A stretch of 64,000 bases of DNA, from positions 1,922,001 to 1,986,000 of the forward strand of contig NZ_CP152376.1 of the NCBI RefSeq assembly GCF_038784515.1. Direction: 5' to 3'. Below are positions 51,282 through 59,582 of this stretch, piece by piece. Each line of letters opens with the position of its first letter. Position 1 is the stretch's first letter. The translations under genes were made by a program, and so were the position numbers. The notes beneath the pieces are model-generated. The model did no database searches, had not been told where the DNA came from, and saw only the letters and a program-made list of their open reading frames with translations. Source of the DNA: Rhodoferax sp. GW822-FHT02A01. GTDB lineage: Bacteria; Pseudomonadota; Gammaproteobacteria; Burkholderiales; Burkholderiaceae_C.

Positions 51282-52241
51282 ATGAGCAGCAATTCGGCCA
51301 TGCGCGACATTGATGAGCGCACCAACCTCACCGGAAACAGCATGTTCGAGCTGCTGCTGTTCCGATTGGGTGAGGCCAAGAACACGCAAAAGCGCGAGCT
51401 GTTCGGCATCAACGTGTTCAAGGTGCGCGAGATCATGGTCATGCCCGAAATCACCGCCATGGTGAATGCGCCGGATACGGTGATGGGTGTGGCCAACATC
51501 CGCGGGCAGATGATTCCCGTGATCAACCTTCCCCTGATTGCCGGTTGCAACCCGACCAAGGGGCTGGGCATTTTGCTGGTGACTGAATTTGCCCGTACCA
51601 CCCAGGCTTTTGCCGTGGAAGAGGTCAACGAAATCGTACGTCTGGAATGGAAGCAGGTGCTGTCCGCCGAAGGCACGGGTGGCGGACTGGTGACCAGCAT
51701 CGCGCGGCTGGACGGCAATTCGGAAAACACCCGCCTGGCCCAGGTGCTGGATGTGGAGCAGATCCTGCGCGATGTATTCCCCGAACAGCACAAGGGCGTG
51801 CTGGACGGTGACAAGCTGGCGACTGCTGCTATTCCACCCGGTTCCGTGGTGCTGGCGGCGGACGATTCCGCTGTGGCCCGCATGATGATCGAGCAGGGCC
51901 TCAAGGCCATGAACATCCCCTACATCATGACCAAGACCGGCAAGGAAGCCTGGGAAAAGCTGGGCTCCATGCAGGCCGACGCCGCTCGACAGGGCAAGTC
52001 CATCAAGGACCTGGTCGCGCTGGTGCTGACCGACCTGGAAATGCCGGAGATGGATGGCTTCACGCTCACCCGCAACATCAAGCAGGATTCGCGTTTTTCC
52101 GGCATCCCGGTGGTCATCCACTCTTCTCTCACAGGGACCACCAACGAGAGCCACGTCAAGAGCGTGGGCGCAGACGCCTATGTGGCCAAGTTTGTGGCCG
52201 AAGAACTGGGTGCAACCATCCGCAAGGTGCTGGAGCGCTGA
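51282..52241 (+). CDS. cheV: Chemotaxis protein CheV
   Basis: A 319-residue CheW-CheY hybrid coupling chemoreceptors to CheA. Residues about 20-165 form the CheW-like domain (FGINVFKVREIM, GVANIRGQMIPVINLPLIAG). Residues about 185-315 form a receiver domain with the phospho-acceptor Asp in LVLTDLEMPEMDGF and conserved Ser/Thr and Lys later (VIHSSLTGT, AKFVAEEL). ATG 51282 (MSSNSAMRDIDERTNL) is preceded by GGAG; the frame continues 4 codons upstream to a TTG. No other che genes are adjacent. Confidence 0.95.
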   Translation: MSSNSAMRDIDERTNLTGNSMFELLLFRLGEAKNTQKRELFGINVFKVREIMVMPEITAMVNAPDTVMGVANIRGQMIPVINLPLIAGCNPTKGLGILLVTEFARTTQAFAVEEVNEIVRLEWKQVLSAEGTGGGLVTSIARLDGNSENTRLAQVLDVEQILRDVFPEQHKGVLDGDKLATAAIPPGSVVLAADDSAVARMMIEQGLKAMNIPYIMTKTGKEAWEKLGSMQADAARQGKSIKDLVALVLTDLEMPEMDGFTLTRNIKQDSRFSGIPVVIHSSLTGTTNESHVKSVGADAYVAKFVAEELGATIRKVLER

Positions 52242-52242
52242 T

Positions 52243-53511
52243 TTGTTGCTGGACGCGGCCTGCAAGAGTTTCCCTCTGGCTGCTGGAAGTCTGGAGTCAG
52301 AGGAACTTGCCGCACTTCAGTGGAATCTGCTGGCCGATGACTTGGCTTATCCGCTGGCCGTGCTCAAGCGCTCCGCGCTGAACCACAACCTGGCCTGGAT
52401 GCAGGCCTATGCCGCGCGCAAGGGCGTGCATCTGGCGCCGCACGGCAAGACCACCATGTCGCCCGAGCTGTTTCGCATGCAGCTGGATGCTGGCGCCTGG
52501 GGCCTGACCTTTGCCACCGTGTTTCAGCTGGCTGTGGGGGTACATGCTGGCGTGCGCCGCGCCATCATTGCCAACCAGGTGTTGGCCGCAGCTGACCTGG
52601 CGGGATTGCGCAGCCTGCTGCAGACGCATGCCGATCTGCGGGTCTGGTTTTTGGTGGACTCGCTGGCGCAACTGCGGCTGATCGAGCAATGGGCGGTCGC
52701 GCAAGCCGTCTACCAGCCCTTTGACGTGCTGCTGGAAATGGGCGTTGCGGGCAAGCGCACCGGTTGCCGCACGCAGGAGGAAGCATGGGAGCTGGCGCAG
52801 GCACTCGCTTCCTCGCCCGCAGTGCGCCTGTGCGGCGTGGAGTGCTACGAAGGCATCGCCGCACAATGCGACAACGATCACGATGTGCGCGCCGTCTCGG
52901 ACCTGGTGCGCCGCGTGGTGCAGGTGGTGCGGGCCTGTGATGCACAAGGGCTTTTCGCCGATGAACGCATCCTGCTCAGCGCCGGCGGCTCGGCGGTGTT
53001 CGACCTGGTGCTGCCGCTGCTCACCACCGGCGACTTGTCACGGCCCGTGGACGGCGTGCTGCGCTCAGGCTGCTACATCACCCACGACCACGGACATTAC
53101 ACCCGCTACCTGCACCTGATGGAGCAACGCGAAGGCTTGCAGGAATCCCTGCAACCGGCGCTGGAAGTGTGGGCGCTGGTGCAATCGGTGCCCGAGCCCG
53201 GCCAGGCCTTTCTGAGCTGTGGGCGGCGCGATATTTCCCATGACATTGAGCTGCCCATGCCGCAGCGTGTGGCCCGTGCCGGTGTGCGTTCGGTGGATGG
53301 CATGCAGCCCACGCCGCCCGACTGGCGCATTACCGCACTCAACGACCAGCACGCCTATTTGCAGTTTGATCCGGCTGGCAATGCACCCGCCGTGGGTGAC
53401 CGCGTGGTGCTGGGCATTTCGCATCCCTGCACCACCTTTGACAAGTGGCGCTGGATGGCGGTGGTGGAAGACGACTACCGCGTTTGCGGCGCCATTCACA
53501 CCTGCTTCTGA
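52243..53511 (+). CDS. D-threonine aldolase/D-serine deaminase-like PLP enzyme
   Basis: A 422-residue fold-type III PLP enzyme of the alanine racemase N-terminal type, in the D-serine dehydratase/D-threonine aldolase group. The PLP lysine is in LAPHGKTTMSPELF, and the metal-binding His and Cys are in ISHPCTTFDKW near the C-terminus. It is often labelled amino acid deaminase. TTG 52243 just after the cheV stop was chosen, since GGAG lies 7 bases upstream and the protein begins in family fashion (WNLLADDLAYPLAVLK); the frame reads on upstream inside cheV. The stop overlaps the Lrp gene by 16 bases. Confidence 0.88.
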   Translation: MLLDAACKSFPLAAGSLESEELAALQWNLLADDLAYPLAVLKRSALNHNLAWMQAYAARKGVHLAPHGKTTMSPELFRMQLDAGAWGLTFATVFQLAVGVHAGVRRAIIANQVLAAADLAGLRSLLQTHADLRVWFLVDSLAQLRLIEQWAVAQAVYQPFDVLLEMGVAGKRTGCRTQEEAWELAQALASSPAVRLCGVECYEGIAAQCDNDHDVRAVSDLVRRVVQVVRACDAQGLFADERILLSAGGSAVFDLVLPLLTTGDLSRPVDGVLRSGCYITHDHGHYTRYLHLMEQREGLQESLQPALEVWALVQSVPEPGQAFLSCGRRDISHDIELPMPQRVARAGVRSVDGMQPTPPDWRITALNDQHAYLQFDPAGNAPAVGDRVVLGISHPCTTFDKWRWMAVVEDDYRVCGAIHTCF

Positions 53512-53987
53512 TTGCGTCGCAGGTGGCTGAGCGGCAAGGCGCTGCTGGCCTTGATCTCGCCCAGGGAAAAGCTGGTGTGCACGTCCTTGACGTTGGGCAG
53601 ATTGATCAGCACATTGCGGGCAAACTGGCTGAAACTCTCCAGGTCGCGACTCACTACCTGCAGCTCGAAGGTGCCGGTGCCGCTGATGTAGTGGCAGCTG
53701 ATGATCTCGGGAATGGAGCGTATGCCTTCCTCCAGCGCCTGCAGCACATCCCCGCTGTTGCGGTCCGCATCCAGCCGCACAAAGGCCAACACACCCAGCC
53801 CGATCTTGTGACGATTGATCTCGGCGCGGTAACCGCTGATGTAGCCGCTTTCCTCCAGCGCCTTCACGCGCCGCCAGCACGGCGCCGCGCTCAGGCCGAC
53901 GCGCTGGGCCAGTTCGGCATTGGTCAGGCGGCCATCGTTTTGCAGCTCATTCAGGATGGCTACGTCGAACTGATCAAGTGTTTCCAA
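53496..53987 (-). CDS. Lrp/AsnC family transcriptional regulator
   Basis: A 163-residue Lrp-type regulator: N-terminal helix-turn-helix (LDQFDVAILNELQNDGRLTNAELAQRVGLSAAPCWRRVKALEESGYI) and the C-terminal ligand-binding domain (about 70-150). It is transcribed away from the 1206-residue oxidoreductase gene at 54104. Lrp regulators next to such genes often sense branched-chain or aromatic amino acids and control their breakdown, so it likely regulates that gene from the 116-base gap between them. Confidence 0.93.
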   Translation of the reverse strand: METLDQFDVAILNELQNDGRLTNAELAQRVGLSAAPCWRRVKALEESGYISGYRAEINRHKIGLGVLAFVRLDADRNSGDVLQALEEGIRSIPEIISCHYISGTGTFELQVVSRDLESFSQFARNVLINLPNVKDVHTSFSLGEIKASSALPLSHLRRNQKQV

Positions 53988-54103
53988 AATATGCCAATAT
54001 AAGAAAGACTATTGCCACATTATTCTAAATTCAAGCAAACAAAGCAAACACTTATCTGGCTTGCAGGCATACACTTTCCGCACAAAACGCCGGAGACAAA
54101 GCC
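53988..54103. promoter_or_regulatory. Divergent Lrp regulator/oxidoreductase control region
   Basis: A 116-base, notably AT-rich gap between two divergent starts. It should contain both promoters and the Lrp-type sites. The oxidoreductase ATG is preceded by GGAG at about 12 bases. I could not assign specific operator sequences. Confidence 0.5.
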
Positions 54104-57100
54104 ATGAACGCACCCCTCAATCGCGACCTGCCAGAGCACATCCGCAAGGCACTGGAAACGGTCACCCTGGACGACAAATACGCTATTGACCATGGCCCGG
54201 CCTTCATGAGCGGCGTGCAGGCCTTGGTTCGCCTGCCCATGTTGCAGCGTGTGCGCGATGCACAGCTGGGCAAGAACACCGCGGGTTTCATCAGCGGTTA
54301 CCGCGGCTCGCCGCTGGGCGGTTATGACCAGGCGCTGGTCAAGGCGCAAAAGCATCTGGCGGCGAACCACATCGTGTTCCAGCCCGGCGTGAACGAGGAA
54401 CTGGCCGCCACCGCACTATGGGGAACGCAGCAACTGGGCTTTGCACCGCCCGGCACCAACAAGTTCGACGGCGTGTTCGGCATCTGGTACGGCAAGGGCC
54501 CCGGCGTAGACCGCTGCTCCGATGTGTTCAAGCACGCCAATATGGCTGGTACCACCCCCTGGGGCGGTGTGATCGCAGTGGCCGGTGACGACCACATTTC
54601 CAAGAGCAGCACCGCCGCCCACCAGAGCGACCACATCTTCAAGGCCTGCGGTTTTCCGGTGTTCTTCCCGGCCAATGTGCAGGAGATCCTGGACTTGGGG
54701 CTGCATGCCTTTGCCATGAGCCGCTTCTCCGGCGTGTGGGCGGGTCTGAAAACCATTCAGGAAATCGTCGAGTCCAGCGCCACCGTGATGGTGGACCCCA
54801 ACCGGGTGCAGATCCAGACACCCACCGACTTCGTACTGCCCCCAGGCGGCCTGCACATCCGCTGGCCCGACCACGCGCTGGAGCAGGAGGCGCGTCTGTT
54901 TGACTACAAGTGGTACGCGGCCTTGGCCTACATCCGCGCCAACCGGCTCAACTACAACGTGATTGAGGGGCCGAATGACCGCTTCGGCATCATCGCCAGC
55001 GGCAAGGCTTTCAACGACACGCGCCAGGCGCTGCTGGACTTGGGGCTGGACAACGCCACCTGCCAGCGTCTGGGCATACGCCTGCACAAGGTGGGCGTGG
55101 TGTGGCCGCTGGAAGCCCAGCTCACGCGTGAATTCGCCACCGGCCTGCAGGAGATCCTGGTGGTGGAAGAGAAGCGCCAGGTCATCGAATACCAGCTCAA
55201 GGAAGAGCTGTACAACTGGCGTGCCGACGTGCGCCCCACGGTGCTGGGCAAGTTCAATGAAGTGGAAACGCCGGACCACTATGGCGCAGGCGGCGAATGG
55301 TCCATGCCCAATCCCACGGCCAACACCTTGCTGCGGGCCAATGCCGATCTCAATCCCGCACTGATCGCCCGTGCCATTGCCCAGCGCATCAAGAAACTGG
55401 GGCTGGATGCAGACACCGCCGCGCGCATCGACGCGCAGCTCGCCATCCTGCAGGCCAAGGAGCAAGCCATGCATGCCATCGAGCTCTCCAGCGGCCAGGG
55501 CCCGCAACGCCAGCCCTGGTTCTGCTCGGGTTGTCCGCACAACACCTCCACGCGCGTGCCCGAGGGTTCACGCGCCATGGCCGGTATTGGCTGCCACTTC
55601 ATGACCATCTGGATGGACCGCGACACCGTGGGCTTCACCCAGATGGGCGGTGAGGGCGTGCCCTGGGTTGGCCAGCAGCCCTTCAGCAAAGACCAGCACA
55701 TGTTTGCCAACCTGGGCGATGGCACGTACTTCCATAGCGGCCTGTTGGCGGTGCGCCAGAGCATCGCGGCGGGTGTGAACATCACTTACAAGATTCTGTA
55801 CAACGACGCCGTAGCCATGACCGGCGGCCAGCAGGTGGGTGAGCGCCCCGAGGGGCACAGCGTGGTGCAGATCGCGCAGAGCATGCGCGCAGAAGGCGCG
55901 GTGAAGATCACTATCGTCACCGACGAGCCTGAAAAATACGACAGCGTGCAGGGCCTGCCCGCGGGCATTGCCATCCAGCACCGCGATACGCTGGATGCGG
56001 TGCAGCGCGAGTTCCGTGAAATCAAAGGCACCACCGTCATCATCTACGACCAGACCTGCGCTACCGAAAAGCGCCGCCGCCGCAAGCGCGGCACGCTGGT
56101 GGACCCGGCCCGCCGCGTGGTCATCAACGAAGCCGTGTGCGAGGGCTGCGGCGACTGCAGCGTGCAGAGCAACTGCATCAGCGTGGAGCCGCTGGAAACC
56201 GAGCTGGGCCGCAAACGCCAGATCAACCAGAGCACCTGCAACAAGGACATGTCCTGCCTCAAGGGCTTCTGCCCCAGTTTCGTCACCATCGAAGGCGGCA
56301 AGCTCAAGAAACCCAAGCCCGCGGTGGACAAGGCCCAGGCACTGCCCGCGCTGCCGTTGCCGAACGTCCCCGATCTGCAAGGCACGCCCGGCGCGGTCTG
56401 GGGCATCGTGGTGGCGGGCGTGGGCGGCACCGGCGTGATCACCATAGGCCAGTTGCTGGGCATGGCCGCACACCTGGAGGGCAAAGGCATCGTCACCCAG
56501 GACGCCGGTGGCCTGGCGCAAAAGGGCGGCGCGACCTGGAGCCATGTGCTCATTGGCGCCACGCAGGATGACATCCGAACCACCCGCGTGGGCACGGCCT
56601 CGGCCGACCTCATCATCGGTTGCGACCCCATTGTGGTGGCCGGCAAGGAGACGCTGGTGCGCATGCGACCGGGCCGCACCCATGTGGCCCTCAACAGCAA
56701 CAGCACGCCCACCGCAGGGTTTGTGACCAATGCCAACTGGATCAATCCGGGCGAGCAGTGCATTGCCGATATCGGTCGCATCGTGGGCGAGCGCCTGTCT
56801 ACGTTCGACGCTGACGCGCTGGCGGTGCAGGTGCTGGGTGACAGCATCTACACCAACCCCATGATGCTGGGCTACGCTTGGCAAAAGGGCTGGATCCCGC
56901 TGCGCCTGGAGTCCCTGATGCGCGCCATTGAACTCAATGCTGTAGCGGTGGAAAACAACCGTACCGCCTTCGAGTGGGGCCGCCGCGCGGCGGTGGACCC
57001 GGCTGCGGTGCAGCGCATGCTGCAGCCCGCACAGGTCATCGCCTTCACGCCGCGCCGCAAGACCGGCAAAGACGGCCTGGATGCGGCCATCCAGTTCCGT

Positions 57101-57724
57101 GTGGAATATCTCACCGGCTACCAGAATGCTGCCTATGCCGAGCAGTACCGCGCCTTTGTGGAGCGGGTGCGCGCAGCCGAGTCGGCGCTTGGCACGTCAG
57201 ACGCCATGCCCTTGACCGAGGCAGTGGCGCGCTACCTGTTCAAGCTCATGGCCTACAAGGACGAGTACGAAGTGGCACGCCTGCACAGCGAGGCGGCGTT
57301 TGCGGCCAAGGTCCAGGCCCAGTTTGAAGGCGACTACCAGCTCAACTACCACCTCGCTCCGCCCCTGTTTGCGCGCAGGAACGACAAGGGTGAACTGCAG
57401 AAGATGCGCTTTGGCGCCTGGATGGGAACGGCCATGAAGCTGCTGGCGGGCATGAAGTTCCTGCGCGGTACGGCGCTGGATGTCTTCGGGCGCAGCGAAG
57501 AGCGCCGCACCGAGCGTGCACTCATTGCCGAGTACCGCAGCGCCATGGAAGGCTTGCTGCCCACGCTCACCCTGGGCAACCGCGACGCTGCTGCCGCCTT
57601 TGCCCGTGTGCCCGAGCAGATACGCGGCTTTGGCCATGTGAAGGAGCGGCATCTGCAGGCGGCACGCCTGCAATGGGACACGCTGCTGCAGAAGGCCCAC
57701 GCGCCAGAGGCCAAGCGCGCCTAA
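54104..57724 (+). CDS. Indolepyruvate ferredoxin oxidoreductase family protein (fused)
   Basis: A 1206-residue fused 2-oxoacid:ferredoxin oxidoreductase, oxidatively decarboxylating aryl or branched 2-oxoacids to acyl-CoA. The N-terminal part (about 20-400) is the pyrimidine-binding domain (GYRGSPLGGYD). The next part (about 410-720) is TPP binding (FCSGCPHNTSTRVPEG, GGEGVPWVGQQPF). A Cys-rich iron-sulfur stretch follows (CEGCGDCSVQSNC, CLKGFCPSF), then the gamma domain (GVGGTGVITIGQLLGMAAH) and a tail. The order matches the single-chain enzymes of many aerobic proteobacteria, which act in amino acid degradation. It is divergent from an Lrp regulator. Confidence 0.95.
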   Translation: MNAPLNRDLPEHIRKALETVTLDDKYAIDHGPAFMSGVQALVRLPMLQRVRDAQLGKNTAGFISGYRGSPLGGYDQALVKAQKHLAANHIVFQPGVNEELAATALWGTQQLGFAPPGTNKFDGVFGIWYGKGPGVDRCSDVFKHANMAGTTPWGGVIAVAGDDHISKSSTAAHQSDHIFKACGFPVFFPANVQEILDLGLHAFAMSRFSGVWAGLKTIQEIVESSATVMVDPNRVQIQTPTDFVLPPGGLHIRWPDHALEQEARLFDYKWYAALAYIRANRLNYNVIEGPNDRFGIIASGKAFNDTRQALLDLGLDNATCQRLGIRLHKVGVVWPLEAQLTREFATGLQEILVVEEKRQVIEYQLKEELYNWRADVRPTVLGKFNEVETPDHYGAGGEWSMPNPTANTLLRANADLNPALIARAIAQRIKKLGLDADTAARIDAQLAILQAKEQAMHAIELSSGQGPQRQPWFCSGCPHNTSTRVPEGSRAMAGIGCHFMTIWMDRDTVGFTQMGGEGVPWVGQQPFSKDQHMFANLGDGTYFHSGLLAVRQSIAAGVNITYKILYNDAVAMTGGQQVGERPEGHSVVQIAQSMRAEGAVKITIVTDEPEKYDSVQGLPAGIAIQHRDTLDAVQREFREIKGTTVIIYDQTCATEKRRRRKRGTLVDPARRVVINEAVCEGCGDCSVQSNCISVEPLETELGRKRQINQSTCNKDMSCLKGFCPSFVTIEGGKLKKPKPAVDKAQALPALPLPNVPDLQGTPGAVWGIVVAGVGGTGVITIGQLLGMAAHLEGKGIVTQDAGGLAQKGGATWSHVLIGATQDDIRTTRVGTASADLIIGCDPIVVAGKETLVRMRPGRTHVALNSNSTPTAGFVTNANWINPGEQCIADIGRIVGERLSTFDADALAVQVLGDSIYTNPMMLGYAWQKGWIPLRLESLMRAIELNAVAVENNRTAFEWGRRAAVDPAAVQRMLQPAQVIAFTPRRKTGKDGLDAAIQFRVEYLTGYQNAAYAEQYRAFVERVRAAESALGTSDAMPLTEAVARYLFKLMAYKDEYEVARLHSEAAFAAKVQAQFEGDYQLNYHLAPPLFARRNDKGELQKMRFGAWMGTAMKLLAGMKFLRGTALDVFGRSEERRTERALIAEYRSAMEGLLPTLTLGNRDAAAAFARVPEQIRGFGHVKERHLQAARLQWDTLLQKAHAPEAKRA

Positions 57725-59163
57725 CGCGCAACAGCTCCTACGGTGATGGGTGCGCTGCTGGCAACAATCTTGCCCAGCGCCGCCATGGCCCGTTCGCTGG
57801 CGTCGTTCCAGGCGTGACCAAAATTCAGGCGGATGCAGTTCTTGAAGGCATGTGACGCCGAAAAAATCGGGCCCGGTGCCACGCTGATATCCATCGCAAG
57901 TGCACGCTCGTGCACATGCATGGCGTCCACCCCTTCGGGCAGTTCGACCCACAGGAAATAGCCGCCTTCCGGTCGGGTGGCGCGTGTGCCGGCGGGAAAG
58001 TAGTGACCTACCGCCTGCGAAAAAATGCGTTGCTGCTCGGCCAGGGTCTGACGCAGTTTGCGCAAATGCTTGTCGTAGCCGCCCTGTTCCAGATAGTTGG
58101 CAAGACCTCCTTGCGCCGGTGCTGAAGTGGTCAGCGTGGTGATCAATTTCTTCTGCGCCACTCGCCGCGCATAGCGGCCAGGTGCGGACCAGCCGATGCG
58201 GTAGCCCGGCGCCAGGCACTTGGAAAACGAGGAGCAATGCATCACGATGCCCGTCGTGTCATAGGCCTTTGCCGGTAGCGGCCGCTTGTCGCCGAAGTAC
58301 AGCTCGGCGTACACGTCGTCCTCGATCAGGGGAACATCATGCCGTGTCAGCAACTCGACCAGCGCCTTCTTCTTGTCCTCGGCCATCAGCGTGCCCAGCG
58401 GATTCTGGAAATTGGGCATCAGCCAGCAAGCAGCCGGTTGGTGCAGCTGTATGGTTTTCTCCAGGCTGGGCAGGTCGATTCCGCCTTTGGGGCAGGTGGG
58501 TACCTGGATGGCACGCAGCCCATGGTTTTCCAGCGCCTGCAGCGCGCCGTAGAAGGTCGGGCATTCCACAATGACAGCATCACCCGGGCGTGCGACCGCT
58601 TGCAGGCACAGGTTGAGTGCCTCCAGCGCTCCGTTGGTGATGACGATCTCATCCATGTGCACCTGCATGCCGTCGGCCAGATAACGCAGCGCGATCTGGC
58701 GCCGCAGATCGGGGCTTCCCGGTGTCAGATAGTCCACCGTATCCCAGGGTTCAAAGTTCTTGGCACTTTGAGCCATGGAGCGGCCTAGTCGCGCCAGTGG
58801 AAAGAGCAGCGGGCTGGGAAAGGCAGAACCAAAGGGCACCACGTTGCGCGATCGGGTGGACTCCAGAATGGCGAATACCCGGGCGCACACATCGACGGAG
58901 ATGGGCGTATTGGCGGGTTGCGAGGGGGCATCCACCGTGGGTGGCGCCTTGCGCGAGCTCCAGTTGACGAAGTAACCCGAACGTTGCCGGGCGCGGATGA
59001 TGCCGCGCGCTTCCAGCAGGTAGTAGGCCTGGAACACGGTGGAAGCGCTCAGGCCACGGCTGGTGCTGGTACTGCGTACCGAGGGTAGCCTGTCACCGTT
59101 GCGCAAAACGCCGGCAAGGATGGAGCCCTCGATTTCCTTGGCGAGTACTTCGTAGCGCTTCAT
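57721..59163 (-). CDS. MocR-type PLP-dependent regulator (GntR-aminotransferase)
   Basis: About 480 residues: an N-terminal GntR winged helix (MKRYEVLAKEIEGSILAGVLRNGDRLPSVRSTSTSRGLSASTVFQAYYLLEARGIIRARQRSGYFV) and a C-terminal aminotransferase-like domain (about 100-470) with the PLP lysine in SSFSKCLAPGYRIGW. MocR regulators sense PLP or amine ligands. ATG 59163 was chosen because AAGGA lies 9 bases before it; the frame continues to 59271. The gene ends 4 bases inside the convergent oxidoreductase gene. Because its targets are often divergent neighbours, the PAS-GGDEF-EAL gene could be one. Confidence 0.88.
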   Translation of the reverse strand: MKRYEVLAKEIEGSILAGVLRNGDRLPSVRSTSTSRGLSASTVFQAYYLLEARGIIRARQRSGYFVNWSSRKAPPTVDAPSQPANTPISVDVCARVFAILESTRSRNVVPFGSAFPSPLLFPLARLGRSMAQSAKNFEPWDTVDYLTPGSPDLRRQIALRYLADGMQVHMDEIVITNGALEALNLCLQAVARPGDAVIVECPTFYGALQALENHGLRAIQVPTCPKGGIDLPSLEKTIQLHQPAACWLMPNFQNPLGTLMAEDKKKALVELLTRHDVPLIEDDVYAELYFGDKRPLPAKAYDTTGIVMHCSSFSKCLAPGYRIGWSAPGRYARRVAQKKLITTLTTSAPAQGGLANYLEQGGYDKHLRKLRQTLAEQQRIFSQAVGHYFPAGTRATRPEGGYFLWVELPEGVDAMHVHERALAMDISVAPGPIFSASHAFKNCIRLNFGHAWNDASERAMAALGKIVASSAPITVGAVAR

Positions 59164-59582
59164 CGGCAACATTCCTTCCCTGGGACCTGCAACAAATGGT
59201 ATGGGATTGAACGCTGCAGCGGCAGGGCTGTCAATGCGCAAATCCGGTCTGGCGCGGGTTGCTGCGGTCATCTGCTATGGCGAAATGAGCCGTATCTGCT
59301 CCTTTTATTTGTACCGGGCCGACGCAATAGTACGTATCAGCTGACTTGCAGACCTGCAGTCACACCGTTCTTTCTGGCGACCCCACCAGAGAGAGGCCCA
59401 GGCAATCCACCCGGCGCAGGGGCCTGCAATACCCGTCAACGATTCAACTTGTCATGAGCAATGTCCGCTTCAACGAAATGGTGCGCAGAGCCCTGGTGCA
59501 TGTCCTCAAACTCAGGATTTACCAGGCCGACTCTCCGGGATTCAGCAGCAAAAGTGCAGCACAACTGCGAAGGATTGAACAG
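59164..59582. promoter_or_regulatory. Divergent region of the MocR and GGDEF/EAL genes
   Basis: A gap of about 420 bases, if the start codons selected here are right. It contains a GTAC-bearing pair, TTTGTACC (59308-59315) and AATAGTAC (59326-59333), similar to the GTAC-centred sites reported for some MocR regulators. No other gene is evident; both flanking frames can be read into it from weaker start codons. Confidence 0.4.

Noticed and set aside
55568..56884. A 438-codon antisense frame in the oxidoreductase gene
   Set aside because: His/Ala-rich translation mirrors the conserved forward domains.
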